In this document: positions 56,547 to 64,000 of the stretch, piece after piece
How the letters are laid out: the number at the start of each line of letters is the position of its first letter
Position numbering within the stretch: position 1 is the first letter of the stretch
Source: Burkholderiales bacterium
GTDB taxonomy: Bacteria > Pseudomonadota > Gammaproteobacteria > Burkholderiales > Burkholderiaceae_E
Direction: 5' to 3'
Length of the DNA stretch: 64,000 nt
Assembly: GCA_003577305.1 (NCBI GenBank)
Contig: QEVL01000007.1
Span: forward strand, 186,001-250,000
Notes under the pieces: generated by a model
The model's database searches: none
The model's input: the letters and a program-made list of their open reading frames with translations, nothing else
Told to the model about the DNA's origin: nothing
Translations under genes and position numbers: made by a program

Positions 56547-57634
56547 TGCGCGCCCAGTGCCGCGCGTACGCCGGCAACCGAGGCCTCGAACACGCCGCGC
56601 TCGGTGAGCAGCGCGCTCACCAGCCGTGCCGGCGTGATGTCGAACGCCGGATTGGCCACCGGGCTGGCCTCGGGCACGATGCGCACGCTCGCGCGCGAGC
56701 CGTCGCCGAGCACACCGTCGACGTGCGTGACCTCGCGCGCCGCACGCTCCTCGATCGGGATCGACGCGCCTTCGGGCGTGCCGGAATCGATCGTCGAAAC
56801 CGGGCAGGCGACGTAGAAGGGCACGCCGTTGTCGCGCGCGGCCAGCGCCTTGAGGTAGGTGCCCACCTTGTTGGCGACGTCGCCGTTGGCGGCCACCCGG
56901 TCGCAGCCCACGATCACTGCATCCACGCGTCCCTGCATCATCAGCAGGCCGCCCGCGTTGTCGGCGATCACGGTGTGCGCGACGCCGCGTTCGGCGAGCT
57001 CCCAGGCGGTGAGCGCCGCGCCCTGGTTGCGCGGGCGGGTCTCGTCGACCCAGACGTGCACCGGAACGCCCTCGGCGTGCAGCCGGTAGACCGGTGCAAG
57101 CGCGGTGCCGTGGTCGACGGTGGCGATGCGTCCGGCGTTGCAGTGCGTGAGCAGGTTCAGCGGGGCCGGGCCGGTGCCGTCACCGCCGCTGCGCGCCGCG
57201 CGCCGCTGCGCGAGCGCGCGCAGCAGTTCGGCACCCCGCTCGCCGATGCGGGCATTGCAGGCGACGTCCTCGTCGCAGATCCGGCCCGCTTCGTCGCGCG
57301 CGAGCGCCTCGCGGCGCGCCGGGGCCTGTGCCGCCACCCGGGCACGCACGCGCTCGAGCGCCCAGCGCAGGTTGACCGCAGTGGGCCGCGACGCGGCGAG
57401 CCGCTCGAACGCGGATTTCAGCGACGCGTCGGAAGCATCGTCGCGCAGCGCGAGCGCCAGGCCCCAGGCGCCCACCGCGCCGATCAGCGGCGCGCCGCGC
57501 ACCTGCATGTCGCGGATCGCGCGATCGCAGTCCTCGAGCGTGCGCAGCACGAGCTCGCGCCGCTCGAACGGCAGCGCGGTCTGGTCGATGGTGCGCACCT
57601 CGCCTTCCTCGTCGATCCAGATCGTTCTCGACAT
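56543..57634 (-). CDS. mtnA: Methylthioribose-1-phosphate isomerase MtnA
   Basis: 363 residues of the eIF2B-like isomerase family. Landmarks are MQVRGAPLIGAVGAWGLAL, LTHCNAGRIATVDHGTALAP (catalytic Cys), VWVDETRPRNQGAALTAWEL and VIVGCDRVAANGDVANKVGT (catalytic Asp). It opens methylthioribose-1-phosphate (and 5-deoxyribose-1-phosphate) to the ketose form. Neither the kinase/nucleosidase pair nor the phosphorylase that would make its substrate is in the window. Confidence 0.95.
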   Translation of the reverse strand: MSRTIWIDEEGEVRTIDQTALPFERRELVLRTLEDCDRAIRDMQVRGAPLIGAVGAWGLALALRDDASDASLKSAFERLAASRPTAVNLRWALERVRARVAAQAPARREALARDEAGRICDEDVACNARIGERGAELLRALAQRRAARSGGDGTGPAPLNLLTHCNAGRIATVDHGTALAPVYRLHAEGVPVHVWVDETRPRNQGAALTAWELAERGVAHTVIADNAGGLLMMQGRVDAVIVGCDRVAANGDVANKVGTYLKALAARDNGVPFYVACPVSTIDSGTPEGASIPIEERAAREVTHVDGVLGDGSRASVRIVPEASPVANPAFDITPARLVSALLTERGVFEASVAGVRAALGAQ

Positions 57635-57740
57635 CGTTCGGGACGGTCCGCGGCCGTCGGGGTAGCATTGAGCCAGGTGCGGCGCGCCGATGCGCTGCGC
57701 AAACGCGCGTCGGCAGCCCGCGAGCTGCAAGTCTAGTGCA

Positions 57741-57765
57741 GTGTCGCACGCCCTGCGTGCGGCAC
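57741..57765. repeat. Inverted repeat between mtnA and the TauE/SafE-like gene
   Basis: GTGTCGCACG-CCCTG-CGTGCGGCAC forms a 10-bp stem with one G-T pair. There is no T-run. It lies about 40 bases upstream of the TauE/SafE-like ATG in a 172-base divergent gap; an operator or leader hairpin is possible. Confidence 0.35.
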
Positions 57766-57806
57766 CGCGCCGGCGCCTGTCCACCCCCAGCATTGCTCCC
57801 TGCGCC

Positions 57807-58577
57807 ATGACCGGCCTGTCCCTGATTCCGGTATTCCTGCTCGGCCTGTTCGGCGGCGTGCACTGCGCGGGCATGTGTGGCGGAATCGTCGCCCTGCTCG
57901 GCACCCGCCACCGGGTGATTCCGATCCGCGTGCAGCCCGGCGGCACCGGGGCGCTCGCCGCGGCGCGCTCGGGCATGTTGCTGCAACTGGCCTACAACGC
58001 GGGGCGCATCGCGAGCTACAGCGCGGCGGGAGCGCTGGCCGGCGGCGTCGGCTCCGCGGCCTGGCTCGCGGCCCGGGTGCTGCCGATCCAGCAGGCGGCG
58101 TTCGTCGCGGCCAACCTGGTGCTGATCGTGCTGGGCCTCGCGCTCGCCGCTCCGGCCGGCGGCGGATTGCGCCGCCTCGGCACGCTCGAGCGCGCCGGGG
58201 CCGCAGTGTGGCGCCGCATCGGACCGTACGCGGCGCGCCTGCTCGGCGCAACCAGCGTGCCCGGCGCGCTCGCCGCCGGCCTCGCCTGGGGCTGGGTGCC
58301 CTGCGGCATGGTCTACGGCGTGCTCGCCGCGGCGCTGGTCTCGGGCAGCGCGGCCGATGGCGCGCTGCTGATGCTGGCGTTCGGACTGGGCACGCTGCCC
58401 AACCTGCTCGTGCTGGGCCTGGCCGCGCAGCGCGGTGCGCGCCTGCTCACGAGTCGCGGCGCGCGCATCGCGGCGGGCCTGGCGATCGTGGCCTTCGGCG
58501 TCGCGGGGCTGGCCCGCATCGACCCGCTCGCGCACCTGCACGCGGCGGTCGACGTCTGCGTGAGCTGGTTCCGATGA
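57807..58577 (+). CDS. TauE/SafE-like membrane protein of the cbb3 oxidase assembly locus
   Basis: 256 residues, about six helices. It begins LIPVFLLGLFGGVHCAGMCGG; the HCAGMCGG motif is a likely metal site, as in the DsbD/UreH-like transmembrane family. Homologues next to ccoI are thought to take part in copper delivery for cbb3 oxidase, in the place where CcoH is found in other species. The stop overlaps the ccoI start as ATGA, so they are coupled. Confidence 0.87.
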   Translation: MTGLSLIPVFLLGLFGGVHCAGMCGGIVALLGTRHRVIPIRVQPGGTGALAAARSGMLLQLAYNAGRIASYSAAGALAGGVGSAAWLAARVLPIQQAAFVAANLVLIVLGLALAAPAGGGLRRLGTLERAGAAVWRRIGPYAARLLGATSVPGALAAGLAWGWVPCGMVYGVLAAALVSGSAADGALLMLAFGLGTLPNLLVLGLAAQRGARLLTSRGARIAAGLAIVAFGVAGLARIDPLAHLHAAVDVCVSWFR

Positions 58578-61111
58578 GCGGCACGTCCGCGTGTTTTCAC
58601 TGCGGCGAGCCGGTCGATCGGCCGGGACGCTGGGTGGCGACGGTCGGGGGTGCCGAACGCGACATGTGCTGCGCGGGCTGCAAGGCGGTGGCCGAGGCGA
58701 TCGTGGCCGCGGGGCTCGACGACTACTATCGCACGCGCAGCGCGCCGGCGGCCGGCGCCGCGATCGTGCCGCCTGCGCTGGCGGCGCTCGAGGTCTACGA
58801 CGACGCCGCGGTACAGGCGCGCTTCGTGCGCAGCGGCGAAGCCGGATGCGAGGCCACGCTGATGGTCGACGGCCTGCGCTGTGGCGCCTGCGCGTGGCTG
58901 CTCGAGCAGGGGCTGCGGCGCCGCCCGGGCGTCGAGGCCGCCTCGGTGAATCTCGCCACCGGGCGCGCCGTCCTGCGCTGGAATCCGGCGACGACGCGCC
59001 TGTCCTCGCTGCTCGACGCGATCGGGCGGCTCGGCTACCGCGCGCTGCCGTTCGATCCGCGTGAGCGCGAAGCACAGATCCAGCGCACCACCAAGGCCAT
59101 GTTCCGGCGCCTGTTCATCGCCGGCCTCGGCATGATGCAGGTGATGATGTATGCGGTGCCGGTCTACGTCGCCGGGCCCGGCGAGATCGAATGGCAGCAC
59201 GAGAGCCTGCTGCGCTGGGCGAGCCTGCTGCTCACCCTTCCGGTAATGCTGTATTCGGCCAGCCCGTTCTTCGCAGGCGCCTGGCGCGACCTGCGCGCGC
59301 GCAGCGTCGGCATGGACGTTCCGGTGGTCATCGGCCTGGTCGCCGCATTCGTCGCCAGCGTTCGCGCGACCGTCGTCGGCCACGGCGAGGTCTACTTCGA
59401 TTCGGTCACGATGTTCGTCTTCCTGCTGCTGGCGGCACGCTACCTCGAATGGATCGCGCGCCGGCGCGCCGGCCGCGCGATCGACGCGCTCGCCGCCGCG
59501 ATTCCCGACGCGGTCGAGCGCGTCGATCGCGCCAGCGGCGAGATCGAGCGCGTGGCGGCGACGCGGCTGGCGCCCGGGGAACTGTTCCGCGTGGCGGTCG
59601 GCGAGCGGATTCCCGTCGATGCGGCGATCGTCGAAGGCCGCACCGCGATCGATCAGTCGCTGCTCACGGGAGAGTCGTTGCCGGTGGCCCGCGCGCCCGG
59701 CGACGAGGTGCCGGGCGGCGCAATCAACGCCGGGACGCCGGTGCTGATGCGCGTGCTGCGCACCAGCGCCGACAGCGCGATCTCCACGATCGAGCGTCTG
59801 GTCGACCGCGCCAGCGCCGACAAGCCGCGCCTGGCGGGGCTGGCCGAGCGGATTGCGCGCTGGTTCGTCGCGGCGCTGCTGCTGCTGGCCGGCGGCGTCT
59901 GGCTCGCCTGGCTGCAGATCGAGCCGGCACGCGCCGCGCACATCGCGATCGCGGTGCTGGTGGTCTCCTGCCCGTGCGCGCTGTCGATGGCCACGCCGGC
60001 GGCGCTGGCCGCCGCCACCGGCGCGGCGATGCGCCGCGGGATGCTGGTCGCGCGCGGCGACGCACTCGAACAGGTGGCCGCCTGCACCGACGTGGTCTTC
60101 GACAAGACCGGTACGCTCACGCACGGCCGGCCCGAACTCGTGCGCGTCGCGGTCTTCGCGGATGGCCCCGAAGGCGCGGCGCGTGCGCGAGCGTTGTCGA
60201 TCGCCGCTTCGCTCGAATCCGGACAGGCGCATCCGCTGGCCGACGCGATCCGTCGCGCAGCCGGCGGAACCGCGCAACTGCCCGCAGCGCCCGACGACTG
60301 CGAAACGCTCCCCGGCATGGGCGTCGAAGGCGTGGTCGATGGCGAGCGCTACCGGATCGGCTCGACCGCCTTCGTCGCGGCCTGGCATCCGGCGCTCGCG
60401 CAGGCCGGCGCCGACCCGGCCGCCGCGGGCGACACGCTGGTCTGGCTCGCGAGCCGCAGCGCGCCGATCGCGCGACTGCACCTGCGCGACCAGCTGCGCG
60501 ACGAAGCGCGCCGGGTCTGCGACGCGCTGACCGCGGCGGGCCTGCGCCTGCACCTGCTCTCGGGCGACCGTGACGCGGCGGTCGCGCAGGTCGCCGGCGC
60601 ACTCGGCATCGAGGCCGCGGTGGCCGACGCCAGCCCGGCGCGCAAGCTCGAGTACGTGCGCGCGCTGCAGGACGAGGGCCGCCGCGTGCTGATGATCGGC
60701 GACGGCATCAACGACGCCCCGGTGCTCGCGGCCGCCGACGTGTCGGTGGCCGTGGGCCAGGCGACCTCGCTGGCGCGCACCGCCGCGGCGGTCGTGCTGC
60801 TCGGCGGCTCGCTCGACGAACTGACCGCGCTGCGCACGCTGGCGCTGCGCGCGCGATCGATCGTGCGCGCCAATCTCGGCTGGGCGCTGGCCTACAACCT
60901 GGTGGCGATCCCGGCCGCGGCTGCCGGCTGGGTACCGCCGTGGCTGGCCGCGATCGGCATGTCGACCAGTTCGCTGCTGGTGGTGCTCAATGCGCTGCGC
61001 CTGATTCCAGCGGCGTCGCGGAGCGCGACGCCTCCGGCCGGCGCCGCCCCGGCCGCCGGCCTGCGGCCAACGGCGGCGCAACCGGGCGCCGCCGCGCACG
61101 GGAGCCCCTGA
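58574..61111 (+). CDS. ccoI: P1B-type copper-exporting ATPase CcoI/FixI
   Basis: 845 residues. An N-terminal Cys-rich segment (CFHCGEPV, CCAGCKAV) precedes a metal-binding domain with GLRCGACAW. The ATPase core has the transmembrane SCPCALS (Cys 466, Cys 468), the phosphorylated DKTGTLTHG (Asp 510), LTGESLPV and MIGDGINDAPVLA. CcoI moves copper to the periplasm for cbb3 oxidase assembly. An Ala/Pro-rich tail follows the last helix. The stop shares one base with the ccoS start. Confidence 0.96.
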   Translation: MSGTSACFHCGEPVDRPGRWVATVGGAERDMCCAGCKAVAEAIVAAGLDDYYRTRSAPAAGAAIVPPALAALEVYDDAAVQARFVRSGEAGCEATLMVDGLRCGACAWLLEQGLRRRPGVEAASVNLATGRAVLRWNPATTRLSSLLDAIGRLGYRALPFDPREREAQIQRTTKAMFRRLFIAGLGMMQVMMYAVPVYVAGPGEIEWQHESLLRWASLLLTLPVMLYSASPFFAGAWRDLRARSVGMDVPVVIGLVAAFVASVRATVVGHGEVYFDSVTMFVFLLLAARYLEWIARRRAGRAIDALAAAIPDAVERVDRASGEIERVAATRLAPGELFRVAVGERIPVDAAIVEGRTAIDQSLLTGESLPVARAPGDEVPGGAINAGTPVLMRVLRTSADSAISTIERLVDRASADKPRLAGLAERIARWFVAALLLLAGGVWLAWLQIEPARAAHIAIAVLVVSCPCALSMATPAALAAATGAAMRRGMLVARGDALEQVAACTDVVFDKTGTLTHGRPELVRVAVFADGPEGAARARALSIAASLESGQAHPLADAIRRAAGGTAQLPAAPDDCETLPGMGVEGVVDGERYRIGSTAFVAAWHPALAQAGADPAAAGDTLVWLASRSAPIARLHLRDQLRDEARRVCDALTAAGLRLHLLSGDRDAAVAQVAGALGIEAAVADASPARKLEYVRALQDEGRRVLMIGDGINDAPVLAAADVSVAVGQATSLARTAAAVVLLGGSLDELTALRTLALRARSIVRANLGWALAYNLVAIPAAAAGWVPPWLAAIGMSTSSLLVVLNALRLIPAASRSATPPAGAAPAAGLRPTAAQPGAAAHGSP

Positions 61112-61323
61112 TGGAGGCGCTCTACCTGCTCATTCCGCTCAGCCTGGCGATCATCGCGCTGGCGGCGTGGATCTTCCTGCGCATGTCGGACAGCGGACAG
61201 TTCGACGACATGGACGCGCCCGCGCACAGCATCCTGCTCGACGAGGACCTGCCCGCTCCGATGGATATCACTCCGGAGGGTGAGGCGCCTCGGCCACACG
61301 ATCCGCCGTCCCGCGATGCCTGA
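61111..61323 (+). CDS. ccoS: cbb3 oxidase maturation protein CcoS
   Basis: 70 residues. One membrane helix at about 5-23 (YLLIPLSLAIIALAAWIFL), then the conserved SGQFDDMDAPAHSILLDED. CcoS is needed for insertion of heme and copper into the oxidase. TGATG overlap with ccoI. Confidence 0.93.
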   Translation: MEALYLLIPLSLAIIALAAWIFLRMSDSGQFDDMDAPAHSILLDEDLPAPMDITPEGEAPRPHDPPSRDA

Positions 61324-61353
61324 GCGCGTTACGCGCCGGGCGTCAGGCTGCAA

Positions 61354-61395
61354 TTGATCCAGCGCAAGTGCTACCGTAGCGCCGCTCACGATAAT
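61354..61395 (+). promoter_or_regulatory. FNR/ANR-type promoter of ccoNOQP
   Basis: TTGATCCAGCGCAA (61354-61367) matches the FNR/ANR site TTGAT-N4-ATCAA at 8 of 10 positions. A GATAAT -10 box follows at 61390-61395, predicting a start near 61402 and placing the site centre at about -41.5, the classic position for activation. Low-oxygen induction of cbb3 oxidase by FNR-type regulators is well known. Confidence 0.72.
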
Positions 61396-61421
61396 TCCGG
61401 GCGACGAATCAGGGGGATCGA

Positions 61422-62837
61422 ATGACCTACAACTACAAGGTCGTGCGCCAGTTCGCCGTGATGACGGTGGTCTGGGGCGCGGTGGGAATGCTGGTCGGCG
61501 TGTGGATCGCGGCGCAGCTCGCGTGGCCGCAGCTGAACTTCGACATCCCGTGGATCACCTACAGCCGCCTGCGCCCGTTGCACACCAACGCGGTGATCTT
61601 CGCCTTCGGCGGCAGCGCGCTGTTCGCGACCTCGTATTTCGTGGTGCAGCGCACCTGTCAGGTGCCGCTGTTCGCGCCTCGGCTGGCTGCCTTCAGTTTC
61701 TGGGGCTGGCAGCTGGTGATCGTCGCCGCGGCCGTCACGCTGCCGCTGGGCATGTCGACCACCAAGGAGTACGCCGAGCTCGAATGGCCGATCGACGTGC
61801 TGATCGCAGCGGTCTGGGTCGCGTACGCGATCGTCTTCTTCGGCACCATCGCGAAGCGCAAGACGCCGCACATCTACGTGGCGAACTGGTTCTTCGGCGC
61901 CTACGTGATCACGATCGCGGTGCTGCACATCGTGAACAGCGCCGCGCTGCCGGTCACCTGGACCAAATCGTATTCGGTGTACGCCGGCGTGCAGGACGCG
62001 ATGGTGCAGTGGTGGTACGGGCACAACGCAGTGGGCTTCTTCCTCACTGCCGGCTTCCTGGGAATGATGTACTACTTCATTCCGAAGCAGGCCGAGCGCC
62101 CGGTGTATTCGTACCGGCTGTCGATCGTGCACTTCTGGGCGCTGATCTTCACCTACATGTGGGCGGGTCCGCACCACCTGCACTACACCGCGCTGCCCGA
62201 CTGGGCGCAGAGCATCGGGATGGTCTTCTCGCTGATCCTGCTCGCGCCGTCCTGGGGCGGAATGATCAACGGCATCATGACCCTCTCGGGCGCCTGGCAC
62301 AAGCTGCGCGACGACCCGATCCTGAAGTTCCTCGTGGTGTCGCTGTCGTTCTACGGCATGTCCACTTTCGAGGGGCCGATGATGTCGATCAAGACGGTCA
62401 ACGCGCTCTCGCACTACACCGACTGGACCGTCGGACACGTGCACTCCGGCGCGCTGGGCTGGGTCGGCTTCATCACGATGGGCTCGATCTACTACCTGAT
62501 GCCGCGCCTGTTCGGGCGCACGCAGATGCACAGCGTGCGCCTCATCGAGGTGCACTTCTGGGTGGCCACCATCGGCGTGGTGCTCTACATCGCCGCGATG
62601 TGGATCGCCGGCGTGACGCAGGGCCTGATGTGGCGCGCAACCAACCCCGACGGCACGCTCACCTACGCGTTCGTCGAGTCGCTCAAGGCCACGTACCCGT
62701 ACTACTACATCCGGGTGGCCGGCGGCCTGCTCTACCTCGCCGGCATGCTGATCATGCTCTACAACTGCCTGATGACGATCCGCGAGGGCAAGGCGATCGA
62801 CGCCGAGGTTCCCGGGGCGGCGGTTGCGCACGCCTGA
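61422..62837 (+). CDS. ccoN: Cytochrome cbb3 oxidase subunit CcoN
   Basis: Catalytic subunit with the low-spin heme b and the heme b3-CuB centre; about 12 helices in 471 residues. Conserved histidines appear in [42 protein letters not shown] and [13 protein letters not shown]. Proton and oxygen chemistry takes place here in the inner membrane. The ATG follows AGGGGGATCGA. Confidence 0.98.
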   Translation: MTYNYKVVRQFAVMTVVWGAVGMLVGVWIAAQLAWPQLNFDIPWITYSRLRPLHTNAVIFAFGGSALFATSYFVVQRTCQVPLFAPRLAAFSFWGWQLVIVAAAVTLPLGMSTTKEYAELEWPIDVLIAAVWVAYAIVFFGTIAKRKTPHIYVANWFFGAYVITIAVLHIVNSAALPVTWTKSYSVYAGVQDAMVQWWYGHNAVGFFLTAGFLGMMYYFIPKQAERPVYSYRLSIVHFWALIFTYMWAGPHHLHYTALPDWAQSIGMVFSLILLAPSWGGMINGIMTLSGAWHKLRDDPILKFLVVSLSFYGMSTFEGPMMSIKTVNALSHYTDWTVGHVHSGALGWVGFITMGSIYYLMPRLFGRTQMHSVRLIEVHFWVATIGVVLYIAAMWIAGVTQGLMWRATNPDGTLTYAFVESLKATYPYYYIRVAGGLLYLAGMLIMLYNCLMTIREGKAIDAEVPGAAVAHA

Positions 62838-62856
62838 GCCGCATCCGGAGACGACG

Positions 62857-63474
62857 ATGAAATACAACCATTCGCTGGTCGAGAAGAACCTGCCGCTGCT
62901 GATCGTGCTGATCATCGTGGCGATCAGCTTCGGCGGGCTGGTCGAGATCGTGCCGCTCTACTTCCAGAAATCGACCACCGAACCGGTGGCCGGCTGGAAG
63001 CCCTACGGACCGCTGGAACTCACCGGCCGCGACGTGTACATCCGCGAGGGCTGCGTGAACTGCCATTCGCAGATGATCCGGCCGTTCCGCGCCGAGACCG
63101 AGCGCTACGGTCACTACTCGGTGGCCGGCGAGTACGTCTACGACCGGCCGTTCATGTGGGGCAGCAAGCGCACCGGCCCCGATCTCGCGCGCGTGGGCGG
63201 ACGCTACAGCGACGAATGGCACCGCGTGCACCTCACGAACCCGCGCGACCTCGTCCCCGAGTCGAACATGCCGGGCTACCCGTGGCTCGCGCGCGCCGCC
63301 GCCGACGACGGCACGGTGCAACGCAAGATGCAGGTGCTGCGCAGGCTCGGCCACCCGTACTCCGACGCCGAGATCGCCGATGCGCCGAAGGCGCTCGAGG
63401 ACAGGACCGAGATGGACGCGCTGATCGCCTACCTGCAGGTGCTGGGCACGTCGATCCGCAGCACCGCGCGCTGA
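62857..63474 (+). CDS. ccoO: Cytochrome cbb3 oxidase subunit CcoO
   Basis: 205-residue monoheme c subunit. A single N-terminal helix ([20 protein letters not shown]) anchors it; the heme motif is [15 protein letters not shown] and the axial Met is in SNMPGYPWL. It passes electrons from CcoP to CcoN. CCGGAG precedes the ATG. Confidence 0.98.
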   Translation: MKYNHSLVEKNLPLLIVLIIVAISFGGLVEIVPLYFQKSTTEPVAGWKPYGPLELTGRDVYIREGCVNCHSQMIRPFRAETERYGHYSVAGEYVYDRPFMWGSKRTGPDLARVGGRYSDEWHRVHLTNPRDLVPESNMPGYPWLARAAADDGTVQRKMQVLRRLGHPYSDAEIADAPKALEDRTEMDALIAYLQVLGTSIRSTAR

Positions 63475-63490
63475 CGCACGCGCGGTCGCC

Positions 63491-63631
63491 ATGGACATCA
63501 ACGTGCTGCGCGGAGTGGTCGCCGTGGTGAGCCTGGTGCTGTTCCTCGGCATCGTCTGGTGGGCCTACAGCCGGCACCAGAAGGCCCGCTTCGAAGAGGC
63601 GGCCAATCTGCCCTTCGTCGAGAAAGACTAG
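63491..63631 (+). CDS. ccoQ: Cytochrome cbb3 oxidase subunit CcoQ
   Basis: 46-residue single-helix protein (DINVLRGVVAVVSLVLFLG then IVWWAYSRHQKARFEEA), the typical small subunit between ccoO and ccoP; it stabilises the complex. Confidence 0.93.
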   Translation: MDINVLRGVVAVVSLVLFLGIVWWAYSRHQKARFEEAANLPFVEKD

Positions 63632-63654
63632 AAAGAGAAACGGAGCAACCCGAC

Positions 63655-64000
63655 ATGGCCGACTTCACCAGCCCCGGCTGGAGCCTCTACATCTCGATCA
63701 TCACCCTGGTGTCGATCGCGTTCTGCATCTGGCTGGCGCTGGTGCTCTCGCGAGGCCGCACGCCCGGCACCCAGGTCGGCACCACCGGGCACAGCTGGGA
63801 CGAGACGCTCGAGGAATACAACAACCCGCTGCCGCGCTGGTGGCTGTGGCTGTTCATGATCACCTGTGCGTTCGCGCTCGCCTACCTCGTGCTGTATCCG
63901 GGGCTGGGCACCTGGCAGGGCGTGCTCGGCTGGAGCCAGAAGAGCCAGTACGAACGCGAGGTCGCGCGCGTCGACGAGGTGGTCGAGCCGCTGTTCGCCA
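63655..64000 (+). CDS. ccoP: Cytochrome cbb3 oxidase subunit CcoP (cut by window edge)
   Basis: First 115 residues of the diheme c subunit. Two helices are seen; HSWDETLEEYNNPLPRWWLW and YLVLYPGLGTWQG are characteristic. The heme c motifs would lie beyond the window. Confidence 0.96.
   Translation, partial: MADFTSPGWSLYISIITLVSIAFCIWLALVLSRGRTPGTQVGTTGHSWDETLEEYNNPLPRWWLWLFMITCAFALAYLVLYPGLGTWQGVLGWSQKSQYEREVARVDEVVEPLFA

Overview
The window is a high-GC chromosome segment from a betaproteobacterium, most likely of the Burkholderiales. The evidence is the order pyrC - DUF3025 - rnpB - mraZ and the dcw cell-wall cluster, a FmdB-DUF502-aspS-nudB operon, an acyl-CoA dehydrogenase / 3-hydroxyacyl-CoA dehydrogenase / thiolase block under a TetR regulator, and a ccoI-ccoS-ccoNOQP locus. 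I found no tRNA or rRNA gene, transposase, phage gene or CRISPR array. Nearly all genes sit in tight, often overlapping operons.

1-9.6 kb (minus strand): the division and cell wall cluster mraZ-rsmH-ftsL-ftsI-murE-murF-mraY-murD-ftsW, cut by the window edge inside ftsW. Upstream of mraZ lie a promoter and four GTG units spaced exactly 10 bp apart, a clear candidate MraZ operator. 9.86-10.28 kb: RNase P RNA, whose 5' half is overlapped on the same strand by the end of a DUF3025 gene. 10-14.6 kb: pyrC, glycerate kinase and a tartrate/D-malate dehydrogenase (tartrate to glycerate to 2-phosphoglycerate).

14.7-26.4 kb is the accessory centre: a flippase-type exporter broken by one extra base in a G7 run, a divergent ligase-carrier protein (probable start unit, frameshifted in its tail), a 2512-residue peptide synthetase (C-A-T-T-C-A-T-TE) and an Sfp-type phosphopantetheinyl transferase. 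Together they look like a compact cluster for an acylated dipeptide of branched aliphatic residues.

26.6-38.1 kb: a lipoprotein, an Atm1-type ABC exporter, a YciA-like thioesterase, and a fatty acid oxidation block with a TetR regulator and two near-identical 13-bp candidate operators. 38.5-45.3 kb: MscS channel, cation/proton antiporter, YbdK ligase, PuuD-like hydrolase, a shrunken DUF429 gene, cardiolipin synthase B and its nuclease-family partner. 45.3-55.8 kb: nudB, aspS, DUF502, FmdB, thrH, an orphan PaaK-like ligase, ssb, an MFS transporter and uvrA. 55.8-57.6 kb: mtnA with a class II aldolase, which suggests salvage of methylthioadenosine / 5-deoxyadenosine by-products. 57.8-64 kb: cbb3 oxidase assembly genes (TauE/SafE-like, ccoI, ccoS), then ccoNOQ and a cut ccoP behind a well-formed FNR/ANR-type promoter.
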